Positions 22,423-32,400 of a stretch of 64,000 bases of DNA are shown here, in pieces (positions within the stretch are counted from its first letter, which is position 1; every line of letters begins with the position of its first letter). Source of the DNA: Sphaerisporangium rufum (lineage in GTDB: Bacteria; Actinomycetota; Actinomycetes; Streptosporangiales; Streptosporangiaceae). The notes beneath the pieces are model-generated. The model searched no databases and was not told where the DNA came from. It saw nothing but the letters and a program-made list of their open reading frames with translations. Where the stretch lies: contig NZ_BOOU01000032.1 in the NCBI RefSeq assembly GCF_016863395.1, positions 62,001 to 126,000 of the forward strand, given 5' to 3'. Position numbers and translations under genes: made by a program.

Positions 22423-24087
22423 TCCTGCCAGCAGGGCGGCGGCCCGGCGGTCGGCGCCGGGGAGCAGCACGACGCCCTCGGCGATCCGCAGCAGCGCGCC
22501 GGCCCGCACCGCGGCGGCGATCTCCTTGCGGCCCAGGCCGAGCGCGGCCAGCCGGTCGGCCTCCGGGGCGCGGAACGGCGCGCCGGCCAGCTCCGCGCGC
22601 AGTCGGTCGACGGCCGCCGCCACCGGCGCGGGCAGCCCGGACGCGCCGCCGGTGGTGATCCGCCCGGCTGCCAGGGTGAGCGGCGGCCGGATCAGTGCCG
22701 CCACCAGGCGCCGGTCGGGCAGGCCCAGCGCCCGCCGGGCCGCCTCGACCGGCATGCCGGGCTCCATCGGGTCGTGCGCCGCGTACTCGCCGACCGCCGC
22801 GGCCAGCCGGCCGGGCAGCGCCTGCCACAGCTCCGGGTCGGCGTGCCAGTCGCCGGCGACCGGCGGGCCGGGCGGCTTCACCCCCATCGCGGCCAGTTCG
22901 GCGGCCGGCAGGAACCGGTGGGTGCGCAGCAGGGCCGCCGCGCCCGGCGCGGCGGCGAGCTCGGCGGCGCGGGCGCGGGCCGCGCCGCGGCGGCGCAGCG
23001 CGGGCGGCCGGACGTCCAGCACGGCGGCGCCCGCCACCACGCTCGGCAGCTCGCGGGGGCGGCCCGGATCGCGCAGCACCAGCACGTCGCCCACGTGCAA
23101 GGGCAGCGGCCTGGCCAGCCGCAGCCGCGCGGTGCCCGCGCCGAGCGGGCGCACCCGGCAGGTCACCGCCGCCGACCCGATGTGCGCGGTGACCTCGGCG
23201 GGCAGCGCGAAGGCGTCCCCGCCGGCGGCCGGCCCGGGGCGGCCGCCGGGCGGTGCGGTCCCGCCGTCCCCGCGGGGACCGGGAGCGGTGAGCCGGACGT
23301 CGACCAGGTCGGTGCCCGTCCAGGCGCCCGGGGTGACCAGGGCGGTGCCCCGGGTGAAGGCGCCGCGCAGGTTGACGGCGACCCGGGCGACCCCGGTCAC
23401 CGACTCCGCCTGCTCCTTGAGGGTCTGCAGGCCGCGCACCCGGACGGGCGTGCCGTCCAGCGACAGCTCGTCCCCGGCCCGGATCCGGCCGGCGGGCAGG
23501 GTTCCGGTGACGACGGTGCCGCTCCCCCGCACGGTGAAGACCCGGTCCACCCACAGCCGCGCCGGGGCGGCCGGATCGGCGCCGGGCAGCCGGGCGGCCA
23601 GCCGGTCCAGCTCGGCGGTGAGCTCCGCCAGCCCGGTCCCGGTGCGGCCGCTCACCGCGACGGCCGGGACGCCGGGCAGGCCGCCGGCGGCCAGCCGGGC
23701 CAGGGCCTGCCGGGTGGCCGGTCCGGGGTCGGCGAGGTCGGACCGGGTGACGGCGAGCAGGACGTGCCGCACGCCGAGGGCCTCCAGGGCCAGCAGGTGC
23801 TCCTCCGACTGCGGCATCCACCCCTCGTCGGCCGCGACGACCAGCAGCGCGGCCGGGACCGGGCCGGCACCGGCCAGCATGGTGGACAGGAACCGTTCGT
23901 GGCCGGGCACGTCGACCAGCGCCAGCCGGGCACCGGACGGCAGGGTGGTCCAGGCGTAGCCGAGTTCGATGGTCAGCCCACGGCGGCGCTCCTCGGCCAG
24001 CCGGTCCGGCTCCATGCCGGTCAGCGCCCGTACCAGGGTGGACTTGCCGTGGTCCACATGTCCCGCCGTGGCGATCACGTGCATCAC
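22273..24087 (-). CDS. selB: Selenocysteine-specific elongation factor SelB
   Basis: Specialised EF-Tu-like GTPase of 604 residues that carries Sec-tRNA to the ribosome at UGA codons with a SECIS. The G-domain begins MMHVIATAGHVDHGKSTLVRAL (P-loop) with DVPGHERFLSTML as the G3 motif and TRSD as G4. Domains II-III follow, and the last ~200 residues contain winged helices that bind the SECIS. Start GTG 24087 or ATG 24084; it overlaps the selA stop. Its client is the formate dehydrogenase at 29455-32646. Confidence 0.95.
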   Translation of the reverse strand: MMHVIATAGHVDHGKSTLVRALTGMEPDRLAEERRRGLTIELGYAWTTLPSGARLALVDVPGHERFLSTMLAGAGPVPAALLVVAADEGWMPQSEEHLLALEALGVRHVLLAVTRSDLADPGPATRQALARLAAGGLPGVPAVAVSGRTGTGLAELTAELDRLAARLPGADPAAPARLWVDRVFTVRGSGTVVTGTLPAGRIRAGDELSLDGTPVRVRGLQTLKEQAESVTGVARVAVNLRGAFTRGTALVTPGAWTGTDLVDVRLTAPGPRGDGGTAPPGGRPGPAAGGDAFALPAEVTAHIGSAAVTCRVRPLGAGTARLRLARPLPLHVGDVLVLRDPGRPRELPSVVAGAAVLDVRPPALRRRGAARARAAELAAAPGAAALLRTHRFLPAAELAAMGVKPPGPPVAGDWHADPELWQALPGRLAAAVGEYAAHDPMEPGMPVEAARRALGLPDRRLVAALIRPPLTLAAGRITTGGASGLPAPVAAAVDRLRAELAGAPFRAPEADRLAALGLGRKEIAAAVRAGALLRIAEGVVLLPGADRRAAALLAGLPQPFTVSQARQALDTSRRVAVPLLEHLERARLTTRTDDGRHRCRPVGA

Positions 24088-25634
24088 CCGGCCGTCCCTC
24101 CGTACTCCTGCGGGTGGGCGCCCGGCATCCCACCGCCCCGGCCGTTCGCGCCACTGGCGCTGTCGGCGCCGTCCGCGCCTTCCGGGCCTTCCGGGCCTTC
24201 CGGGCCAACCGAACCGTCAGGGCCGGCCAGGCCGCCGGAGCCGTCAGGGCCGGCCGCGCGGTTCGCCTTCCGCCGGGCACCGAGACCGGCCGAACCGCCC
24301 GGATCGCCCGGGCCGCCGGTGCCGGCCGGGGCGGCGTGACCGCGCCCGGCGGCCAGGGCGGTGACGGCGGCGGCGATCTCGGCGTCCTCCTCCGGGAGGA
24401 CGGCGCGCAGGTCGAGCAGCAGGCCATCGTCCTCGACCCGGCCGACGACCGCCGGCTCGGCGGTGCGCAGCGGCCCGGCCAGCGCGGCCGGCAGCCGGAC
24501 CGCGCCGCTCGGCAGGGTGACCCCCGGCGCGCCGCCGCCGCCGACCGCGGCGCGCGTGGCCACGGCGGTGGCCGGCACGCCCGCCGCGCGCAGCGTCGCG
24601 GCCAGCGCGCCGGCCCGCTTGGCCAGCACCTGCGGGTCGGCGTGCAGCGCGGCGGTGACCGGCGGGGCCGGGTCGCGCAGGGTGGCCTCCAGCGCGGCGA
24701 GCGTGAGCTTGCCGACCCGCAGCGCGCGGGCCAGCGGGTGCCGGCGCAGGCGCTCCACCAGGTCGCGCCGGCCCAGCAGCAGCCCGGCCTGCGGGCCGCC
24801 GAGCAGCTTGTCGCCACTGGCGGTGACCAGGGCGGCCCCGGACCGCAGCGCGGTGGCGGCGTCCGGCTCGTCCGGTAGCAGCGGCTCGCGCTCCAGCAGC
24901 CCGGAGCCGATGTCGGCGACCACCGGCACGCCGAGGGTGGCCAGCTCGCGCACCTCGACGGTGCCGGTGAAGCCCTCCACCCGGAAGTTCGACGGGTGCA
25001 CCTTGAGCACGAAACCGGTGTCCGGGCCGATGGCGGCGGCGTAGTCGGCCAGGTGGGTGCGGTTGGTGGTGCCGACCTCGCGCAGCCGGGCGCCGGTGGA
25101 CACCAGCAGGTCCGGGATGCGGAAACCGTCGCCGATCTCGACCAGCTCGCCGCGGCTGACCACGATCTCCCGGCCGGCGGCCAGCGCGGTGGCGGCCAGC
25201 ACCAGCGCGGCGGCGTTGTTGTTCACGATGTGCACGGCCTCGGCGCCGGGCACCGCGGCGGCCAGCGCGGCCAGGGCGCCACGGCCGCGCCGGCCCCGAG
25301 TGCCGGTGCGCAGGTCGAACTCCACGTCGGTGGCCCCGGCCGCGGCGGCGACCGCGCGGGCCGCGGACGGTGACAGCGGCGCCCGGCCGAGGTTGGTGTG
25401 CAGCAGCACGCCGGTCGCGTTGATCACCCGGCGCGGCGGGCCGAGCTCGGCCAGGTGCGCCAGCGCCGCGCCGGCCACCTCCTCCGGCGCGATCGTCCCG
25501 GCCCGGGCCCGCTGCTGCGCCGCGACGACGGCCGCCTTGACCAGCGGCCTGCCCAGCCGCCCGGCGGCGGCGACCAGCCGGCGGTCGGCCAGCACGGCGT
25601 CGGTGCGCGGCACCCGCCGGCGAGGATCGTCCAT
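24084..25634 (-). CDS. selA: L-seryl-tRNA(Sec) selenium transferase SelA
   Basis: PLP enzyme that turns Ser-tRNA(Sec) into Sec-tRNA(Sec) with selenophosphate. The chain starts MDDPRRRVPRTDAVLADRRL; INATGVLLHTNLGRAPLS and the PLP-lysine site ASGDKLLGGPQAG are diagnostic. Length 516 residues; the last ~60 form a Gly-rich collagen-like tail (AGPDGSGGLAGPDGS, then PEGPEGPEG) that is not part of the usual enzyme. ATG 25634 is chosen as the domain starts there. Operon with selB (overlap). Confidence 0.94.
   Translation of the reverse strand: MDDPRRRVPRTDAVLADRRLVAAAGRLGRPLVKAAVVAAQQRARAGTIAPEEVAGAALAHLAELGPPRRVINATGVLLHTNLGRAPLSPSAARAVAAAAGATDVEFDLRTGTRGRRGRGALAALAAAVPGAEAVHIVNNNAAALVLAATALAAGREIVVSRGELVEIGDGFRIPDLLVSTGARLREVGTTNRTHLADYAAAIGPDTGFVLKVHPSNFRVEGFTGTVEVRELATLGVPVVADIGSGLLEREPLLPDEPDAATALRSGAALVTASGDKLLGGPQAGLLLGRRDLVERLRRHPLARALRVGKLTLAALEATLRDPAPPVTAALHADPQVLAKRAGALAATLRAAGVPATAVATRAAVGGGGAPGVTLPSGAVRLPAALAGPLRTAEPAVVGRVEDDGLLLDLRAVLPEEDAEIAAAVTALAAGRGHAAPAGTGGPGDPGGSAGLGARRKANRAAGPDGSGGLAGPDGSVGPEGPEGPEGADGADSASGANGRGGGMPGAHPQEYGGTAG
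24178..24207. repeat. 9-bp tandem repeat in the selA 3' end
   Basis: CCTTCCGGG-type 9-mers in three successive copies encode the PEGPEGPEG part of the SelA tail on the minus strand. Likely slippage-generated. Confidence 0.6.
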
Positions 25635-25811
25635 GCCAGCCGAGCATAGGCCCGGCCGGCCTCCGGGCCCGAACGCCGCCCCCGCGTTCGCGGCGACCGG
25701 CCCGGGACGGCCGGCGGCGACGGGGCTCCCGGCGGGGACGGCCGTCCGGGCGGCGGCGGACCGCGCCGGCACCGGGCCGTCCGGACCTGGACGGGTGGCG
25801 GATGAGGCGGA

Positions 25812-25907
25812 TGGCGGAGGCGGACGGGAATCGAACCCGCCAGGCCGAGATCCTCGGCCTCGTCGGTTTTGAAGACCGCGGGGGCCACCAGGCACCCGGA
25901 CGCCTCC
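25812..25907 (-). tRNA. selC: tRNA-Sec (anticodon TCA)
   Basis: Minus-strand tRNA of about 96 nt including an encoded CCA. Acceptor arms GGAGGCG (5', from 25907) and CGCCTCC pair. The anticodon loop reads CTTCAAA with TCA. The very long variable arm AGGCCGAG-GAT-CTCGGCCT is typical of tRNA-Sec, and the T-loop is GGGTTCGATTCCC. It lies between selA and selD and completes the Sec machinery. Confidence 0.95.
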
Positions 25908-26002
25908 GCGTCGAACCCTACCGGCGCCCGCCGCCATCCCCGAACCGGGGCGCCTGACCCGGCCCGGCACCATCCGGACCGCCACCACCGAGCCAGGCGC
26001 CA

Positions 26003-26086
26003 CGGACCAGACAGCCCCGGACGAGACAGCATCGGACCAGACAGCCCCGGACCAGGCAGCGTCGGACCAGGCAGCGTCGGACCACG
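26003..26086. repeat. 15-bp minisatellite upstream of selD and tRNA-Sec
   Basis: Five to six degenerate copies of a ~15-bp unit, CGGACCAGRCAGCNY, run between the tRNA-Sec 5' end and the selD start. They fill much of the 285-bp gap. No gene is supported here; the long minus-strand reading frame through it is repeat-driven. Confidence 0.7.
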
Positions 26087-26192
26087 CGCCACCGGGCAGG
26101 CGGCGGGCCGGCCAGGGCACGGGTACACCGGCTCCGGGGCGTCCGGCGGGCGGCTAGGGTGCGGGCGACGGCACGTGTGAGGAGACCGCTGG

Positions 26193-27173
26193 ATGACCAT
26201 ACGGCTGACGCAGTACGCGCACGGGGGCGGCTGCGCCTGCAAGATCCCGCCGGGCGAGCTGGAGGCGATCGTGGCGGGCCTGGTGCGGCCGCCGGGCGAC
26301 GACCTGCTGATCGGGCTGGACGACGGCGACGACGCGGCGGCGATCCGGCTGGACGGGGACCGCGCGGTGGTGGCCACCGCCGACTTCTTCACCCCGGTGG
26401 TGGACGACGCCTACACCTGGGGCCGGATCGCCGCGACCAACGCCCTGTCGGACGTGTACGCGGTGGGCGGCGAGCCGCTGCTGGCGGTCAACCTGCTGGG
26501 CTGGCCGCGAGACGTCCTGCCGATGGAGCTGGTGACCGAGGTGCTGCGCGGCGGGCTGGACGCCGCCGACGCGGCGGGCTGCCACGTGGCGGGCGGGCAC
26601 AGCGTGGACGACCCCGAGCCGAAGTACGGGATGGCCGTCACCGGCCTGGCCGACCCCGGCCGGCTGCTGCGGATCGGCGCCGGCCGGGCCGGGGTGCCGC
26701 TGTCGCTGAGCAAGCCGCTCGGCGTCGGGGTGCTGAACACCCGGCACAAGGCGACCGGCGAGGTGTCCGTCGAGGCGGTGGCGGTGATGACCACCCTGAA
26801 CCGGGACGCCTCGCGGGCCGCCCTGGCCGCCGGCGCGGTGTGCGCGACCGATGTGACCGGCTTCGGGCTGCTCGGCCACCTGTACAAGCTGGCCCGGGCG
26901 AGCGGGGTGACGGCCGTGCTGGACACCGCGGCGGTCGGCTACGTCGAGGGCGCCCGGGAGGCGGTCCGGGCCGGCCACGTCAGCGGCGGCACCCGGCGCA
27001 ACCTGGCCTGGGTGGCGCCGCACCTGGAGCCCGGCGGCGTCCCGGAGGAGACCCTGCTGCTGCTCGCGGACGCGCAGACCTCCGGCGGGCTGCTGGTGGC
27101 CGGCGAGATCCCCGGCGCCCCGGTGATCGGCGAGCTGGTGCCCGCCGCCGGCCCGGCCATCACGCTGCGCTGA
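26193..27173 (+). CDS. selD: Selenide, water dikinase SelD
   Basis: Makes selenophosphate from selenide and ATP for SelA. 326 residues. The N-terminal catalytic loop HGGGCACKI carries Cys (TGC), not Sec, and the Lys. Downstream LIGLDDGDDAAAI and GGHSVDDPEPKYGMAVTG are family signatures, as is CATDVTGFGLLGHL. ATG 26193 has GAGGAG 11 nt upstream. Convergent with the formate dehydrogenase operon, 183 bp apart. Confidence 0.95.
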   Translation: MTIRLTQYAHGGGCACKIPPGELEAIVAGLVRPPGDDLLIGLDDGDDAAAIRLDGDRAVVATADFFTPVVDDAYTWGRIAATNALSDVYAVGGEPLLAVNLLGWPRDVLPMELVTEVLRGGLDAADAAGCHVAGGHSVDDPEPKYGMAVTGLADPGRLLRIGAGRAGVPLSLSKPLGVGVLNTRHKATGEVSVEAVAVMTTLNRDASRAALAAGAVCATDVTGFGLLGHLYKLARASGVTAVLDTAAVGYVEGAREAVRAGHVSGGTRRNLAWVAPHLEPGGVPEETLLLLADAQTSGGLLVAGEIPGAPVIGELVPAAGPAITLR

Positions 27174-27356
27174 CCCGCCCGGCCGTCCGTCGCCGGGTCG
27201 GCGTCGTGCGGTGTCCGCTTCCGGCCGGCCCGGTACCGGACCCGGCCAGAGGCGCCGACGGGCCGGTTCGCGCGCCCGCGATGTTCCGGCGAGCCCGGCG
27301 ATCCGCCTGACCACCGCACGTGAGGGCGGGCGCCCCGGCCGCCTCCGGAGCGGGTG

Positions 27357-28541
27357 TCAACCGGATCCGCCGGCCGGCCGGTCACCGTCTCCGGCAGTCC
27401 GGCCGCCGTCTCCGGCAGTCCGGCCGCCGTCTCCGGGGGTGCGGGCGGCCTCGGCGGCCCGGCGGGCGGCCAGGCGCTCGCGCTGCGGGCCGACGATGTA
27501 GGCGGGATCGGCGGCCGAGGCCCGGCCGGCCCGCAGCACGCCGAAGCGGGTGCACACGGCGCCGGCGGTCAGCGCGGCGGCGGCCGCCACGCCGGCCAGC
27601 TCCCGCAGGCCCGGCCGGGACGCCGTCCGGGCGCCCGCGTAGCCGGACCGTGCCGCCGCCACCGCGGCTCGCGCGGCCCGGACCGGCCCGCCGGCCGAAG
27701 CGCGGCCGGCGGATCCCGGCCACCCGCCGGCCGGGCCCCGGCCGGCGGGCACGATCCCTTGGCCGCGCCGGCTCCCGCCGCGCGGTCCGGCGGGCAGGCC
27801 GGCCAGCGCGGCGAGCACGCCGCCGGCGGCGGTCAGCAGCCGGCCGGCGCGCATCATGCCGTCCTGCCGGTAGGGGTCGGCCAGCGTACCGAGGCGGCGT
27901 TCCATCACGGTGCTCGCCACGGTCTCCACCGCCGCGCCCAGCGCGGCCATCCGGCGGCCGGGCACCGCGGTCTCCGGCCGGGCCAGGCCGCTCACGATGC
28001 CGACCGCCCCCGCGCCGGCCAGCGCGCTGCCGGCGAACAGGAAGGGCAGCTCGCGGCGGGCCTCGTGCCAGGCGGGGACGGCGGTGTCGGCGACCAGCAC
28101 GGCGGTGTAGGTGGACATCACCGGCCCGGTCAGCCCGGAGGCGAGCGCGGCGAGCCGGCCGGCGGCGGGCAGCAGGCCGGTGACCGCCGAGCCGGCGGCG
28201 AGCGCGGTCGCCCCGCCGTGCGCGGCCAGCACCCAGGAGCCGACGCTCATCGGCGAGGTCGGCTTGAAGACGCGCAGCATGTTGAGGAATCGCTCGGGCC
28301 GGCCCAGCTCGGCGACCAGGAAGCCGGCCCCCGCGGCCGCGGCGGCCGCCGCCGCCAGCCGGGCGACCGTGGCCGGCGGCCCGCCGGGCCCGGCCCGCAG
28401 CTCCTCCACCGCGGCGGCCAGCCCGCACGCGCCGGACAGCCCGCCCAGGTAGAGATAGAGCGGCATGTGCGGCTCGTGCCAGATCGGCGCCTTGATGATC
28501 GGCTGGCCGTAGTAGGAGCCGAACTCGGCCTTCGGCACCAT
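27357..28541 (-). CDS. NrfD/PsrC-like membrane subunit of formate dehydrogenase
   Basis: Integral membrane quinone-side subunit, 394 residues, about 8-9 hydrophobic segments. The N-terminus SYYGQPIIKAPIWHEPHMPLYLYLGGLSGA is typical of the NrfD family. It would anchor the FdhAB pair and pass electrons to menaquinone. It replaces the cytochrome b subunit of FdnGHI enzymes. Start ATG 28541 is chosen; in-frame GTGs at 28559 and 28565 are possible. The C-terminus has tandem repeats (DGGRTAGDGGRTAGDG). Confidence 0.85.
   Translation of the reverse strand: MVPKAEFGSYYGQPIIKAPIWHEPHMPLYLYLGGLSGACGLAAAVEELRAGPGGPPATVARLAAAAAAAAGAGFLVAELGRPERFLNMLRVFKPTSPMSVGSWVLAAHGGATALAAGSAVTGLLPAAGRLAALASGLTGPVMSTYTAVLVADTAVPAWHEARRELPFLFAGSALAGAGAVGIVSGLARPETAVPGRRMAALGAAVETVASTVMERRLGTLADPYRQDGMMRAGRLLTAAGGVLAALAGLPAGPRGGSRRGQGIVPAGRGPAGGWPGSAGRASAGGPVRAARAAVAAARSGYAGARTASRPGLRELAGVAAAAALTAGAVCTRFGVLRAGRASAADPAYIVGPQRERLAARRAAEAARTPGDGGRTAGDGGRTAGDGDRPAGGSG
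27385..27436. repeat. 21-bp tandem repeat in the NrfD gene 3' end
   Basis: Two exact 21-bp units (27385-27405, 27406-27426; CCGTCTCCGGCAGTCCGGCCG in plus-strand reading is one unit over 20 nt, so only its start CCGTCTCCGG is given as motif) and a 10-bp partial third. They encode the Gly/Asp-rich C-terminal repeat of the membrane subunit. Confidence 0.7.
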
Positions 28542-28712
28542 CGCCCGTTCACGCGCCACCGCCACCACTCCCCCCGGCCCGGCCGGCCGGTCTCGCCGTA
28601 CCGGCCCCGCTCGCCTCGGGCACCGTACCCACCGTGCTCGCCGTTCGCCGGCCGTCCCCGCCACCCCGCCGGGCGCTCCCGGTCACCGGCCCGGCCGCGC
28701 CGCCGCGCGCGC

Positions 28713-29462
28713 TCACCGGCGGCGGCCGGCGGTGGCCAGCACGGTGACACCCACCATGGACAGCGCGGCCGCGGCGGCCCAGCGCCACATGGCCGGCAGG
28801 TCCCTGGTGGTGACGACCGGGTCGGGCGGCAGGCCGTAGGTCTCCGGTTCGGCCATGAGCAGGAAGAACGCGCCGTCGCCGCCCACCCCGTCCGCCGGAT
28901 CCTCCCCGTACAGGCGGGCCTCGGTGCGGCCGGCGGCGTGCAGGCCGGCGACCCGGGCCGCGGCGCGCTCGCGCAGCTCGTCGAGCGGCCCGAACTGGAT
29001 GGAATCGGTGGGACACGCCTTGGCGCAGGCGGGCTCCAGGCCGCCGCGCAGCCGGTCGTAGCACATCGTGCACTTCCAGGCCCGGCCGTCGCCCTCCCGC
29101 CGGTCGATCACCCCGTAGGGGCAGGCCGGGACGCAGTAGCCGCAGCCGTTGCACACGTCGGACTGCACGACGACGGTGTCGAACTCGGTGCGGAACAGCG
29201 CGCCGGTGGGACAGACGTCCAGGCAGGCGGCGTCGGTGCAGTGCTTGCACACGTCCGACGACATCAGCCAGCCGTCGCCGTTCTCGATGAACGCCACGTG
29301 CCGCCAGGTGCTGGCGCCGAGCGCGCCGGTGTTGTCGTAGGAGGTGGCCCGGAAGACGAACCCGTCGTCGGGCACGTCGTTCCACTCCTTGCAGGCGACC
29401 TCGCAGGCCTTGCACCCGATGCAGACGCTGGTGTCGGTGAAGAAGCCCATGCGCTCACTCAC
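28713..29462 (-). CDS. fdhB: Formate dehydrogenase iron-sulfur subunit
   Basis: Electron-transfer subunit with four 4Fe-4S clusters, 249 residues. Cys sets are CIGCKACEVACKEW, CKHCTDAACLDVCPTGA, CNGCGYCVPACPYG and CTMCYDRLRGGLEPACAKACPT. The C-terminal helix WRWAAAAALSMVGVTVLA can anchor it in the membrane. GTG 29462 overlaps the fdhA stop; ATG 29450 is an alternative. It links the selenoenzyme to the NrfD subunit encoded downstream. Confidence 0.93.
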   Translation of the reverse strand: MSERMGFFTDTSVCIGCKACEVACKEWNDVPDDGFVFRATSYDNTGALGASTWRHVAFIENGDGWLMSSDVCKHCTDAACLDVCPTGALFRTEFDTVVVQSDVCNGCGYCVPACPYGVIDRREGDGRAWKCTMCYDRLRGGLEPACAKACPTDSIQFGPLDELRERAAARVAGLHAAGRTEARLYGEDPADGVGGDGAFFLLMAEPETYGLPPDPVVTTRDLPAMWRWAAAAALSMVGVTVLATAGRRR

Positions 29463-32400
29463 GGCGGTACTCCTCGATGAGATCGAGCAGGGCGCGCCCG
29501 GTGGGGCGGCGACCCGGGCGGATGTCGCAGGTGGAGGCCTTGCCCTCCTGGATGTAAACGTTGGGGTCCAGCACGATGGGCATCAGGTCGTTGGCGGCGT
29601 CGCCGGTCACCACGCCGCCGCCGGCCCAGCCCCAGTGGTAGGGCACGCCGACCTGGTGGATCGTGCGGCCCTGCAGGCGCAGCGCGCGGACGCGCCCGCT
29701 GACCAGCACCCGGGCCTCGATGGCCGCCCGGCTGGTGACGATGGTCGCCCAGCCGCCGTTGACCAGTCCGCGCTCGGCGGCCAGTTCCGGCGACACCTCG
29801 CAGAACATCTCCGGCTGCAACTCGGCCAGGTAGGGCAGCGTGCGGCTCATCCCGCCGGCGGTGTGGTGCTCGGTGAGGCGGTAGGTGGTGAGCACGTAGG
29901 GGAACCGGGACGACCCCGCGGGGTTGTACGGCGTCTCCGGCCGGTCGTAGATCTTGCGGGCCGGGTTGGCGCGCTGCCCGTACAGCAGGTTGGGCAGCGG
30001 CGACTCGTGCGGCTCGTAGTGGGCCGGCAGCGGCCCGTCGCCGAGGCCGGACGGCGCGAACAGCCAGCCCTTGCCGTCGGCCTGCATGATGAACGGATCG
30101 GTGCCGGAGATGGCGGCCTGCGCGGTGGCGCCGGGGGGCGGCCGGTAGTCCGGCGACTTGTCCCGCTCGAAGTCGGGGACGTCGGCGCCGGTCCACTCGC
30201 CGCGCTCCTCGTCCCACCAGACGTAGGCCTTGCGCTCGCTCCACGGGCGGCCCCGCGGGTCGGCGGAGGCGCGGTTGTAGAGCATGCGGCGGTTGAGCGG
30301 CCACGCCCATCCCCACTCGGGGGCGACCAGTGACTGCTCGCCGCCGGGCTTGCGGCGGGCCGCCTGGTTGACCTCGTCGGCGTAGACGCCGCAGTAGATC
30401 CAGCAGCCGCACCGGGTGGAGCCGTCCGCCTTGAGGTCCAGGTAGGACGACAGGGCGCGGCCGTCCGGCCCGGTGCCGTTGATCTCGCGCAGCACCGCCT
30501 CGGCCGAGGGCTCGCGGCTCTCGCCGTGCTCGGGGTAGTCCCAGGTGAGGTCGCGCAGCGGGCGGTCGATCTCGTCGTCGGCCAGCCGCTGCCGGATCCG
30601 CTTGCCCAGGTGGTAATAGAACCACAGGTCGCTGCGGCAGTCGCCGGGCGGCTCGACGGCCTTCTCCCGCCACTGCAGCAGCCGCTGCGTCTGGGTGAAG
30701 GTGCCCTCCTTCTCCACGTGCGAGGCGGCGGGCAGGAAGAACACCTCGGTGCCGATGTCCTCCGGGCGCAGCTCGCCGGTCTCGATCTCCGGGCCGTCCC
30801 GCCAGAACGTCGCGGTCTCGATCAGGGTCATGTCCCGGACGACCAGCCACTCCAGCCCGGCCAGGCCGAGCCGCTGCGTGCGACCGCCCGACGACCCCAC
30901 CGCCGGGTTCTCCCCGACGACGAAGTAGCCCTTGACGGTGCCGTCGATCTGGCCGAGCACGGTGCTGTAGGTGCCGTGGTCGCCGGTCAGCCGGGGCAGG
31001 TAGTCGTAGCAGTAGTCGTTGGCGGCGGTGGCCGCGTCCCCCCACCAGGACTTCAGCAGGCTGACCAGGTAGGACCGCTTGTTGCCCCAGAAACCGGTGT
31101 CGGTGGCGGCGTGCGCCAGGTACTCCTCCAGGCCGCGGTTCACCCCGGCCTTGGGCATCGGCAGGTAGCCGGGCAGGATGTTGAACAGGGTCGGGATGTC
31201 GGTGGAGCCCTGGATGCTGGCGTGGCCGCGCAGCGCGAGGATGCCCCCGCCGGGGCGGCCCATGTTGCCGAGCAGCAGCTGCAGGATCGCCGCCGAGCGG
31301 ATGTACTGGACGCCGACCGTGTGCTGGGTCCAGCCGACGGAGTACACCCAGGCGGTGGTGTGCTCGCGGCCGCTGGCGGCGACGACCGCCGCGGCCAGCC
31401 GGTGGAAGTCGGCGGCCGGGATGCCGCACATCTGCTCCACCATCTCCGGGGAGTACCGGGAGAAGTGCCGCTTGAGCAGCTGGTAAACGCAACGCGGATG
31501 GGTGAGCGTCTCGTCGCGGCGCGGGCGCGGGTGGGCGGTGGCGCCACCGGAGCCGTACTGGTCCGGCCGGGCCGTCTCGGCGTGGTGGCGCCCCCCGCCG
31601 GCGTGCTCGCCGCCGCGCGGGGCCGCCTCGCCCTCCTCGGCCGGCTCGTAGGACCAGCTGGCCGGGTCGTAGGTGCGCGACTCGGCGTCGAAGCCGGAGA
31701 ACAGCCCGTCCAGGTCCTCGGTGTCCCGGAACTCGGCCGACACGATGTCGGCGGCGTTGGTGTAGGCCAGCACGTACTCGCGGAAGTCGTGCCCGCCCGA
31801 CAGCACGTGGTTGATCAGCGCGCCGAGCAGCACGATGTCGCTGCCCGCGCGGATCGGCACGTGATGGTCGGCCATCGCGCTGGTGCGGGTGAAGCGCGGG
31901 TCGATGTGGAAGACCTTCGTCCCGCGCGCCTTCGCCTCCATCACCCACTGGAACCCCACCGGATGGCACTCGGCCATGTTGGAGCCCTGGATGACGATGC
32001 AGTCACTGTTGACCAGGTCCTGCTGGAAGGTCGTCGCGCCGCCGCGCCCGAAGCTGGTCCCCAGACCGGGGACGGTGGAGGAGTGTCAAATACGGGCCTG
32101 GTTCTCGATCTGCACCGCCCCCATCGCGGTGTAGAGCTTCTTCATCAGGTAGTTCTCTTCGTTGTCCAGCGTCGCGCCGCCGAGGCTCGCGATGCCGAGG
32201 GTGCGCCGGACCTGCTCTCCCTCGCAGGTCTGCTCCCAGGTGCGCCGCCGGGTCTCCACCACCCGGTCGGCGATCATGTCCATCGCCCGCTCCAGGTCGA
32301 GCCGCTCCCATCCGGTGCCGTGCGGGCGCCGGTAGAGCACCTCGGTGACCCGGCCGGGCCGGGTGACGAGCTGCTTGCTGGCCGACCCCTTGGGGCAGAG

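Noticed and set aside
26003-26086. CRISPR array
   Set aside because: Units are contiguous and degenerate with no spacers; it is a minisatellite.
25640-26120. Long minus-strand extension of selA through the tRNA gene and repeats
   Set aside because: It crosses tRNA-Sec and a minisatellite; SelA homology begins at 25634.
29455-31977. Formate dehydrogenase as a shorter gene starting at 31977, with a separate upstream gene ending at 32086
   Set aside because: The upstream part carries the N-terminal 4Fe-4S site and the UGA stands at the catalytic Sec place with a SECIS behind it, so both parts are one selenoprotein.
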